Of a stretch of DNA of 64,000 nucleotides, positions 43,901 to 50,643 are shown one piece after another. The notes under the pieces were generated by a model that made no database searches, was not told the origin of the DNA, and was given only the letters and a program-made list of their open reading frames with translations. Location: positions 3,596,001 through 3,660,000 of the forward strand of contig NZ_CP022464.2 in NCBI RefSeq assembly GCF_002234575.2. Reading direction: 5' to 3'. The translations under genes were made by a program, and so were the position numbers. Each line of letters opens with the position of its first letter. Position 1 is the first letter of the stretch. This DNA comes from Enterocloster bolteae (GTDB taxonomy: Bacteria > Bacillota > Clostridia > Lachnospirales > Lachnospiraceae).

Positions 43901-45262
43901 TTACTTCTCCAGGGAAGTTCCTTTCCTGAAACGTTGGCAGGACGGCATATGCTTCATGCAGAAATAATATACCAGTCCTGTAGGTATGGTTGCCGTAAAG
44001 AAGGATATGTCTACATTGACAAGTCCGATTACCGCGCCCACTGCCGTTGCAATGATGGCAGCCCAGTTGATTCCTGAATGGGTTCCGTTATCATCGTAGA
44101 GGTCATCCAGGGCCGCTCCTTCCATCTTTCCCCTGTGCAGGATGTAGTAATCCGTGATCAGCACGGCAAAGATCGGGCCAAAGAAAGCGGTGTAAATCTT
44201 AACAAACAGATCCAGTCCTGCCGCGGAGCTGTCGTTGGTCAGGATCCACGGACAGGTACATACAGCCAGGACTCCCACCAGAATCACGGCCGTCCTGTGC
44301 TTCATCTTAAATGCGTCCATAAACGCATAGGCAGGGGGCACCACGTTGCTGGCCAGGTTGGTGGTCATCTGGGCAAAAAGGATGAATCCAAGGGTTGCCA
44401 CCAGCAGCACCTTGTTATGTACCATCTGTGAAAATGCGTTGATAGGGTTTGCAATCCCTGTTGCCGTGGAAGCCATTGCGCCGATAAGTCCCAGAAGGAC
44501 AGTGGTTGGTACCATGGCAATAAAATAGGCAACACCGCGCTTTCCTACGGAAAAACCGCCCTTTAACTCTCTGGAATAGTCGCCGGCATTGAGCATAACC
44601 GTGGTGCTGTTGCCAAAGAAAGCGATGATGGCAGCGATGAACGGCATTCCCCATGAACCCTTCCTGCTGATGAGCTTATCACCAATCACGCCCCAGTACT
44701 GGGTCACGCATACAAATAACATATAGAGCATGGCGCTGACGATTACCACGCCGCCGATGTTCTCCACCCATTTGATTCCGTGGAAGCCCTTTACTGATAA
44801 TATAATCTGGACCACCTGGAACAGTAGGAAGAACAGCACAACATTGTCATATCCGAATATGGCAATGGATATCTGGTTGATGGCGGAGCCGCCCAGCCAG
44901 GTCTGGAATCCGTACCATACAATAGCGGGAAGCCCACGGATCATAACTGGTACAATGTTTCCCTTTGTGCCGTACGCGCTCTTAAGCTGAACCGCATAGG
45001 GCGCGCCTGATTTGTAGCTGAAACGGTCATTTGCACAGATGCCGATAACCAGTATGGTGGATCCAATCAGAACCGCCAAAAATACCTGCATCAGGTTAAG
45101 CCCCTTGTCCAGCTGGGCAGACCCCATGGTCAATGTGCCGATGGAAATACATCCTCCCAGCCACAGCATCAGGTAGGATCCCCACCCCATAATACGGTCC
45201 TTGTCCTGAATCGGCGCCAATGAATCTGTTTGCTTATTTACTTCATTTTTTACATCGCTCAT
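43901..45262 (-). CDS. NCS1-family nucleobase/allantoin permease, copy 2
   Basis: 453 residues, about 12 helices. It is a clear paralogue of the 41096-42469 protein: both share the WGSYLMLWLGGCISIGTLTM-type start, LNAGDYSRELKGG (AGDYSR against ASDYSR) and TNDSSAAGLDLFVK. It lies between the two allantoinase-like genes, 16 and 30 bp from each. The Ala-Gly/Ala-Ser difference at the substrate segment may alter specificity. Confidence 0.88.
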   Translation of the reverse strand: MSDVKNEVNKQTDSLAPIQDKDRIMGWGSYLMLWLGGCISIGTLTMGSAQLDKGLNLMQVFLAVLIGSTILVIGICANDRFSYKSGAPYAVQLKSAYGTKGNIVPVMIRGLPAIVWYGFQTWLGGSAINQISIAIFGYDNVVLFFLLFQVVQIILSVKGFHGIKWVENIGGVVIVSAMLYMLFVCVTQYWGVIGDKLISRKGSWGMPFIAAIIAFFGNSTTVMLNAGDYSRELKGGFSVGKRGVAYFIAMVPTTVLLGLIGAMASTATGIANPINAFSQMVHNKVLLVATLGFILFAQMTTNLASNVVPPAYAFMDAFKMKHRTAVILVGVLAVCTCPWILTNDSSAAGLDLFVKIYTAFFGPIFAVLITDYYILHRGKMEGAALDDLYDDNGTHSGINWAAIIATAVGAVIGLVNVDISFFTATIPTGLVYYFCMKHMPSCQRFRKGTSLEK

Positions 45263-45292
45263 AATATCACCCCTTATTTTCTTCTCCTCGTA

Positions 45293-46702
45293 TTAACAGT
45301 CATGTACCGGTGTCACGTATTCCCCGTAGCCCAGAGCGTCTTCCCTATAGGTTCCGCCGGAGGCAACCACCTTGCCCCGGATGATGGTGCATACAGGAGC
45401 GCCCTTTCCTTCCAGACCGTCGAAGCAGGATACATGCCCCTTGGTCAGCAGTTCATTCTGGCTGCATTTCCAGGCTTTCTCAGGATCAACAATAACAATG
45501 TCCCCGTCAAATCCCAGCTCAAAGGCCCCCTTCCGACCGTAGAGGCCGAATACCCTGGCCGGATTGTAGTCCATCACCCTGGCAATCAGGGTGGGGCTTA
45601 AGCCCTTCTTGTTTACCACCATGTCAAACATCATGGGCAGGAAGAACTGGATGGAGTTGAGACCGCCCCATGCATGCCAGATATCCTTTGTGGAATTGTC
45701 CTTTTCCTCATCCGCAGCCGGTGAGTGGTCGCTTCCCACACAGGATAATGTGCCGTCCAGAACATAATCCCACAGCCGTTCCATATCCTCTTTCCTGCGC
45801 ATAGGCGGCGTACACTTGGCCGGAGCGCCCTTCTCAAAGACAAAGTCCTCTGTAAACCCAAGATAGTGGGGACATGTCTCAGCCGTAATGGGAAGCCCTT
45901 CGTGGATGGCGTCCTTTACAACCTGCGCCACCATGGGGTGGCTCACATGGCAGATATGCACTCTGCCCCCGGTTGCCCTGGCCATGTCAATCACATTTTT
46001 AGTGGCAACATACTCGGTCCACACATCATGGGAATCCAGGAAATCCCTGATTTTCTCTTCGCTGGTCCTTCCGGTTTTTGCCTTTGCCTCCTTTTCCCGT
46101 TCCAGTACCTGACCGAACTCTTCACAGTGGAAACCGCACAGGGCCCCGTACGGCTTTAAGATTTCCAGAGCCTTTCTCACATTGCCCATGTTCACGGTTG
46201 GGAACAAATCGCCGTTGGGGCAGGTAAACCCTTTGAATGCAGCCACGCCGCATTTGTGCAGGTCCACCAGATCCGCCATGTTGTTCTTCACCGAACCGGG
46301 CTGATTGTCATAATCCCCCACAATACCGCCCCACAGGGCAAAATCCACATAGGAGTGCTTGCTGATGCGCCCCATCTTCAGGTCAAAGATTTCCTTATTC
46401 ATCAAAGACGGATCATTGTTCAAGGGCATGTCAATCAGGCAGGTACAGCCAGCTGCCGCAGCTGCCCTGGAACCGGTCTCAAAGTCCTCCCTGTATTCAA
46501 ATCCCGGTTCATTCAGGTGCGCGTGGCAATCAATGATTCCCGGATATATGTAGCATCCCTTTGCATCTATCACTTCTTTTGCAGCCGCCTGCGACCCCTT
46601 GGCAAGAAAGGCAGCGTAGACCCCGTCTTTTACCGCAATATCAGCTTCATAAATCCTGTCAGGGGTTACCAGCTTTCCGTTTGTTATTACTAAATCATAC
46701 AT
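45293..46702 (-). CDS. allB: allantoinase-like cyclic amidohydrolase, copy 2
   Basis: 469 residues. Complete metal site: HAHLNEPGFEY, AAFKGFTCP, FHCEEF, HICHVSH and GSDHSPAADEE. It differs from copy 1 around the carboxylated lysine and in the loop following HICHVS. First gene of the four-gene unit allB2-permease2-allB1-permease1, with AAGGAGG before the ATG and a promoter at 46756-46784. Hydrolysis of allantoin to allantoate is the likely reaction of at least one of the two copies. Confidence 0.87.
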   Translation of the reverse strand: MYDLVITNGKLVTPDRIYEADIAVKDGVYAAFLAKGSQAAAKEVIDAKGCYIYPGIIDCHAHLNEPGFEYREDFETGSRAAAAAGCTCLIDMPLNNDPSLMNKEIFDLKMGRISKHSYVDFALWGGIVGDYDNQPGSVKNNMADLVDLHKCGVAAFKGFTCPNGDLFPTVNMGNVRKALEILKPYGALCGFHCEEFGQVLEREKEAKAKTGRTSEEKIRDFLDSHDVWTEYVATKNVIDMARATGGRVHICHVSHPMVAQVVKDAIHEGLPITAETCPHYLGFTEDFVFEKGAPAKCTPPMRRKEDMERLWDYVLDGTLSCVGSDHSPAADEEKDNSTKDIWHAWGGLNSIQFFLPMMFDMVVNKKGLSPTLIARVMDYNPARVFGLYGRKGAFELGFDGDIVIVDPEKAWKCSQNELLTKGHVSCFDGLEGKGAPVCTIIRGKVVASGGTYREDALGYGEYVTPVHDC

Positions 46703-46755
46703 TTTTTACCTCCTTACAGACTGTAAATCGTTGACCGTTTCAATACTTACGTTGT

Positions 46756-46784
46756 ATTTTATTAGATACACAGTCAGAAAACAA
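46756..46784 (-). promoter_or_regulatory. promoter of allB-permease unit
   Basis: TTGTTT (46784-46779), 17-nt spacer, TAAAAT (46761-46756), 54 bp before the start. A short repeat TGTAT-N8-ATACA overlaps the -10. The AT-rich gap up to 46943 is shared with the divergent AllH gene. Confidence 0.65.
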
Positions 46785-46943
46785 TGACGAGAAAGCGGGG
46801 AAAAATTATGTTTTTTTGTCTATCATGTATAAAACTTTATTATTTCAAATTTTGTTTTTGTGTTTTTTTCGATAATCTGGTAAAATTTATTGTTGAAGCA
46901 TTGTTATAAGTGCAACAAACAGCATAGCACAGGGAGAAAGCAA

Positions 46944-47819
46944 ATGTATCCTACCATCACCGCCATTGCCGCCTACGCAGCACAGCAGCTGGAGGAGTGC
47001 CGTCTTTGGACGGTCCACTCCGTCTACAAAAAAACAGTGAATCTTCAGGCAGGAGAGCGCCTTCTGGCCCTGCAGGCCGCATCCTCTCCCATGTCTCCTA
47101 TCAGCATCATAACAGACATGGATGTCAGGGCTTTTGAAGTTCTACCGGTTAAACCAGGCCAGCAGGTGTCCATTGCCGGCAGCCGCATTATAATATCCTC
47201 TCCGGAGCACACAGTGTCTTTTGGGTGCCTGCCGAAAAAAGTCTGCTGCACCCGGTTAACCTGCCCGCCCGGGCCGTTTCCCTGCAAAGAGCTTCTTTCA
47301 CAGATCCGTCAGGCCGTCGCCAGCTCGCAGGCCGGCATATTCCGGCTTCTGTTCTGCGATTCCACGGAAGGACAGGCGATTACAGGCAAAGAGGAATACA
47401 GCCTAATTCTGGCCGCGGCCAGAAGCCGAATCCTCCAATGCAGCGAATGTCTGGAACAGCATTTGTACGGAGATGCTGCCAAACACCTGGCAGGACTCAT
47501 TGGACTGGGAATAGGCCTTACGCCCAGCGGTGATGATTTTCTGTGCGGGGTGCTGGCAGGACTCATCCTGCGCGGAGAAGAAAGCCATCCATTTGCGCAC
47601 GCTCTCTGCCAGGAGATAACTTCCCGCCGTTTTGATACCAATGATATCAGCCGCGCCTTTTTGGACTGCTCTGTGCAGCACCATTTCAGCCTGGCTGTCA
47701 ACAGCCTGACAGACCTTCCCTCTGCCGATAGGATTTTAAACGTATTCTCAGCCATTGGGCATTCTTCCGGCATTGATACTTTATGCGGGGTTGCGTACGG
47801 GCTCTCCGCAGAGGTATAG
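46944..47819 (+). CDS. allH: AllH/YlbF (DUF2877), oxamate carbamoyltransferase subunit
   Basis: 291 residues from ATG at 46944 (GGGAGA 7-8 nt upstream); an in-frame ATG at 46890 adds a Cys/Lys-rich head and lacks a good site. The family signature GLGIGLTPSGDDFLCGVLAGL lies near residues 185-205 (cut here to its core GLTPSGDDFLCG). In E. coli the homologue YlbF works with FdrA and YlbE in oxalurate breakdown. Here those two are fused and encoded 9 kb away on the other strand, so this gene completes the set. It is transcribed divergently from the allB unit. Confidence 0.85.
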   Translation: MYPTITAIAAYAAQQLEECRLWTVHSVYKKTVNLQAGERLLALQAASSPMSPISIITDMDVRAFEVLPVKPGQQVSIAGSRIIISSPEHTVSFGCLPKKVCCTRLTCPPGPFPCKELLSQIRQAVASSQAGIFRLLFCDSTEGQAITGKEEYSLILAAARSRILQCSECLEQHLYGDAAKHLAGLIGLGIGLTPSGDDFLCGVLAGLILRGEESHPFAHALCQEITSRRFDTNDISRAFLDCSVQHHFSLAVNSLTDLPSADRILNVFSAIGHSSGIDTLCGVAYGLSAEV

Positions 47820-47841
47820 GGATGTGGTTCAGACACAACAA

Positions 47842-47897
47842 AAGCGCAGGCTTCTGTGTCCTCCCCGGAGGAGTATCACGGCACAGTGCCTGCGCTT
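47842..47897. terminator. bidirectional terminator between allH and clpP
   Basis: AAGCGCAGGC (47842-47851) and GCCTGCGCTT (47888-47897) are perfect arms, with an inner CTCC-CCGG-GGAG hairpin. Towards clpP's downstream side the minus transcript ends UUUUGUUG. Confidence 0.8.
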
Positions 47898-47925
47898 ATA
47901 TATATCCTATTATATTTCAAAGTTA

Positions 47926-48516
47926 TTACCGCCTTGTAAGGATAGAATCAATCAGTCCATACTCCAATGCCTCCTCCGCGCTCATGAAATTATCCCGCTC
48001 CGTATCCCTGGCTATTTCCTCCTCGGAGCGTCCTGTATTCACCGCCAGAACACGGTTTAAACGCTGCCTGCTTTTCTGCATGTAATCCGACATAATTTTA
48101 ATGTCGCTGGCAGGGCCCTGGATTCCATTTCCGTGTATGGCGGGCTGGTGTATCATGATTTCGGAATTGGGAAGGGCCATGCGTTTTCCATGTGCTCCTC
48201 CTGCCAGCAAAAAGGCCCCGAAACTGGCTGCCAGTCCAAGGCAGATAGTTGAAACGTCGCATTTAATATACTGCATGGTATCATATACAGCCCAGCCAGC
48301 TGTCACAGAACCTCCCGGACTGTTGATGTACAGCTGGATATCCTTGTCCGGATCCGTGGATTCCAGAAACAGCAGCTGGGCTATAATAAGGCTGGCAGAG
48401 GTGTCGCTGACCTCCTCGCCCAGAAAGATAATACGGTCCGACAGAAGCCTGGAATATATATCATAGCTTCTCTCTCCTCTTCCTGTCTGTTCAATCACAT
48501 AAGGTATGGTGCTCAC
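47926..48516 (-). CDS. clpP: ClpP-family serine protease, accessory copy
   Basis: 196 residues from GTG at 48516. The catalytic triad is intact: S98 in GLAASFGAFLLAGG, H123 in IMIHQP, and D171 in RDTERDNF. Phe replaces the usual Met after the serine, and the N-terminal axial-loop sequence differs from typical housekeeping ClpP. It should form a tetradecameric chamber with a Clp ATPase, but no clpX or clpA gene is near, and tig-clpP-clpX order is absent. It overlaps the AraC-domain gene by 4 bp, so the two are coupled. A second, stress- or target-specific ClpP is likely. Confidence 0.88.
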   Translation of the reverse strand: MSTIPYVIEQTGRGERSYDIYSRLLSDRIIFLGEEVSDTSASLIIAQLLFLESTDPDKDIQLYINSPGGSVTAGWAVYDTMQYIKCDVSTICLGLAASFGAFLLAGGAHGKRMALPNSEIMIHQPAIHGNGIQGPASDIKIMSDYMQKSRQRLNRVLAVNTGRSEEEIARDTERDNFMSAEEALEYGLIDSILTRR

Positions 48517-48935
48517 GCTGCAATCCCTCCCATTCCTCTGTCACAAACTCCATATATTGTAAAACAGGAAGCTTGATGCATTTGAATCCGTTTCTTTGCA
48601 GGCAGATAGATCCCCCGTTTTCTGTACGCTCCGGGCGGACATAAATATACCTGTTTAAATGCGAGAGAAAATGCCTGCTGGGACTGGTACCCGGCATCGT
48701 AGGCTATCTGCGTGATGTCCATATCCGTATCCACCAGCTTCTCAGCCGCCATGGTAAGCCTGCGCTCCTGCACATATTTATGAATCGTGCCTCCCGTCTC
48801 TTCCATGAATATCCGGTTCAGATGGAACCTGGAATAACCTGCATGCTCCGCTATCTGCTCCAGATTCAGCTTCTCCTCCAGGTGTTCCTCAATATAATCA
48901 ATGACCTTTCTCACTGTATGCTTTTGATTCTTCAT
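48513..48935 (-). CDS. single-domain AraC-type regulator
   Basis: 140 residues. Two helix-turn-helix units of the AraC/XylS DNA-binding domain fill about residues 8-105 (EQIAEHAGYSRFHLNRIF, then DITQIAYDAGYQSQQAF). No sensor domain is present, as in MarA/SoxS/Rob-core proteins. A basic 35-residue tail follows. It is translationally coupled to clpP, which might allow its own turnover to be controlled; this is speculation. Start has AGGAGG 7 nt upstream. Confidence 0.85.
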   Translation of the reverse strand: MKNQKHTVRKVIDYIEEHLEEKLNLEQIAEHAGYSRFHLNRIFMEETGGTIHKYVQERRLTMAAEKLVDTDMDITQIAYDAGYQSQQAFSLAFKQVYLCPPGAYRKRGIYLPAKKRIQMHQASCFTIYGVCDRGMGGIAA

Positions 48936-48963
48936 TCCGCCACCTCCTGGTCTGGTTCATTTT

Positions 48964-48992
48964 ATTATAACAGGAGGGAGCCGGATTGTCTT
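48964..48992 (-). promoter_or_regulatory. promoter of araC-like/clpP pair
   Basis: AAGACA (48992-48987), 17-nt spacer, TATAAT (48969-48964). The -35 lies in the sequence abutting the truncated transposase gene, so the insertion may have shaped this promoter. Confidence 0.6.
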
Positions 48993-49273
48993 AATAAAAA
49001 GTGCGTTTTGTAACGCAGTGAACTTTTTCCTTTGAGATATCCCACCACCTCTGACACAGCATATTTGGGCGGAATACTTACCAGCATATGGATATGATCC
49101 GGCATGCATTGCGCCTCGATTATCTCAATCCCTTTTCTTCGGCATAAGGTCCCTAGTATTTGGCCTACATCTGCCTTGATATCCTTATATATTACCTGCC
49201 TCCGATATTTTGGTGCAAAAACCAGATGATACTTGCAATCCCATTTTGTATGAGCTAAACTGTTATTGTCCAT
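48965..49273 (-). pseudogene. tnpA: truncated IS200/IS605 TnpA transposase
   Basis: The first about 88 residues match the Y1 transposase TnpA, with the HUH motif intact (MPDHIHMLV, H60 and H62), up to VVGYLKGKSSL. The sequence then changes to unrelated residues and stops at 102, where full-length TnpA has about 150. The C-terminal helix with the catalytic tyrosine is lost, so it cannot transpose by itself. The break is near position 49018. Confidence 0.9.
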
Positions 49274-49400
49274 TTTTGGACCTCCTGTGCTTTTTTATTT
49301 GTGGTTTGCAGACCTACATCTATTTTAGCACAGGAGTTGCTTTTATCTGAAGATATTCCCTCCACCTGCAGAGCAGGTGGTTTATTTTTACTGTGACACA
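48990..49400 (-). mobile_element. remnant of an IS200/IS605-type element
   Basis: Left part of an IS200 copy: the truncated tnpA and, 90 bp before its start, the subterminal hairpin typical of the left end. No right end can be placed with confidence. It marks the left edge of the AT-rich island. The outer limits are estimates. Confidence 0.7.
49362..49380. repeat. IS200 left-end subterminal hairpin
   Basis: CCACCTGC-AGA-GCAGGTGG, perfect 8-bp arms, followed by TTTATTTTTACT. This is the hairpin type recognised by Y1 transposases. Confidence 0.75.
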
Positions 49401-49403
49401 AGT

Positions 49404-49446
49404 AAAAAACGAGAGGTAGGGCAAAAAGCCTCACCTCTCGTTTTTT
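49404..49446 (-). terminator. terminator of the dynamin-ATPase-toxin operon
   Basis: AAAAAACGAGAGGT (49404-49417) and ACCTCTCGTTTTTT (49433-49446) form a perfect 14-bp stem with A and T ends, 31 bp past the immunity gene stop. It works in both directions. Confidence 0.88.
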
Positions 49447-49477
49447 TGCGTTTGGCGATATATCGTCGAAAATAATT

Positions 49478-49882
49478 CTATTCAAAGTATTCAGTAAATT
49501 CCGCTATTGATTTTCCAATACAATAATACTGATTATCACTGGCACTCCAGTAATATACTTTTCCTGTTTCGTTGTTGACACAGTAGTAATTATCTCCGGA
49601 ATCCAAACCAATCGGCACAATCTTCCCCTTGGTATTGTCCAAGAAAAAAGTTAGCGGCTTTTCAATATAGTAGTTCTTGTTCGCACAATCCAACGATAAG
49701 AAAACTCTGATTTCGTATTCTTCGCCGTCTACCTTGACCAAATCCTTAACAGGATAACCTCCAGAATTGGCAGTCAGAAATTCTTTAATATCATCTCGAA
49801 TCCGAATTGAATACTTTGCTTCAACTTCTGCAAAGAGCGTCAAATCAGTCACCTTATCACAATGATTCGTTATACTTTTCAT
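49478..49882 (-). CDS. SUKH (SMI1/KNR4)-type immunity protein
   Basis: 134 residues. Features of the SUKH superfamily are IKEFLTANSGGYPVKDL near residues 32-48 and the strand-rich core VPIGLDSGDNYYCVNNETG with a C-terminal AEFTEYF. SUKH proteins are common immunity partners of nuclease toxins. Its ATG overlaps the stop of the WHH nuclease gene (TAATG), the expected toxin-immunity order. It presumably binds and blocks that nuclease in the cytoplasm. Confidence 0.85.
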   Translation of the reverse strand: MKSITNHCDKVTDLTLFAEVEAKYSIRIRDDIKEFLTANSGGYPVKDLVKVDGEEYEIRVFLSLDCANKNYYIEKPLTFFLDNTKGKIVPIGLDSGDNYYCVNNETGKVYYWSASDNQYYCIGKSIAEFTEYFE

Positions 49883-50643
49883 TAGAAAGATTCTCCTCCT
49901 TTTCTATCAACACTATCTGCACCCCAAAGTGAATTTCCACCGGTATGCGCTGCGCCACCGATTGCCCGGTCGTGGTCTTCTCGTTTCACTAATTGCATTT
50001 TGCCCGGCTCTTCGTTGTGATGCCATACATAGCCCGTAGGAGTTCGCCCTTCCTCAATATCTTTAAGCTGCTCCTCTGTAAATTTGCTTCTTAGTTCAGG
50101 GTCATTTTCGATAGCTTCTTTGAGCTTAGCATTGCACTCTTTTGCGTAAGCCTTTGTCTTCAGATTGTCGGGGTCTAACGCTGTGTCAAAGGCACTATCA
50201 AACTTTGGAAAAACACCCTCAATTTTAACACCGTTAATTTCGATAATTTTCCTTTCATATGGAACACCATTTTCCGATGTTTTACCTTCCAAATCGCTCC
50301 GGTCAGTTTTGTAGTGAATAACTCCATCCTCATCAATGGTACACTTATTCAGCTTTTCATCAGACCATCCAAGCTTATCCTTTAATTCCTGTCGTTCTTC
50401 CTCGGTAAGTTCTCTGGTTTTCTTTTCGGCATTGTCGGTCTGTGCATCGCTTTCTGGTGTATCGGCTTCGGATCTATTGTTTTCAGGGCTTTCTACTTCA
50501 GCATCTTCTTGTGGAGCTTCTTGCAAAGGTCGATCCATTTCATCGCCAAGGTCAAAAATCTTAATGCCAGACAGTTGTTTTCCCAGGGTCGATTCAGATA
50601 ATTTAGTTTTAAGAGTTTCGCTTACCTCCTTAAACTCGTTCAT
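49882..50643 (-). CDS. WHH-type HNH nuclease toxin
   Basis: 253 residues from ATG at 50643 (AAAGGAGG 8 nt upstream); a start 10 codons earlier is inside the ATPase gene without a site. The C-terminal domain (about 195-245) is a treble-clef HNH nuclease of the WHH class: GYVWHHNEEPGKMQLVKRED with W207-H208-H209, H224, and AAHTGG with H233. Such domains are DNases in polymorphic toxins. Residues 40-75 are acidic low-complexity sequence. No LXG, TAT or Sec signal is visible, so delivery, if any, must use the adjacent genes. It overlaps the ATPase stop by 4 bp. Confidence 0.88.
   Translation of the reverse strand: MNEFKEVSETLKTKLSESTLGKQLSGIKIFDLGDEMDRPLQEAPQEDAEVESPENNRSEADTPESDAQTDNAEKKTRELTEEERQELKDKLGWSDEKLNKCTIDEDGVIHYKTDRSDLEGKTSENGVPYERKIIEINGVKIEGVFPKFDSAFDTALDPDNLKTKAYAKECNAKLKEAIENDPELRSKFTEEQLKDIEEGRTPTGYVWHHNEEPGKMQLVKREDHDRAIGGAAHTGGNSLWGADSVDRKGGESF

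Noticed and set aside
41096..46702. Full creatinine degradation pathway
   Set aside because: No creatinine deiminase, creatininase or creatinase gene is visible; only the later ureido-hydrolase and amine dehydrogenase steps could fit, so it is kept as a hypothesis for one operon only.
48513..48935. AraC-like gene as a fragment of a longer regulator
   Set aside because: It has its own strong ribosome site and promoter, and both helix-turn-helix units are complete; stand-alone AraC domains are well known.
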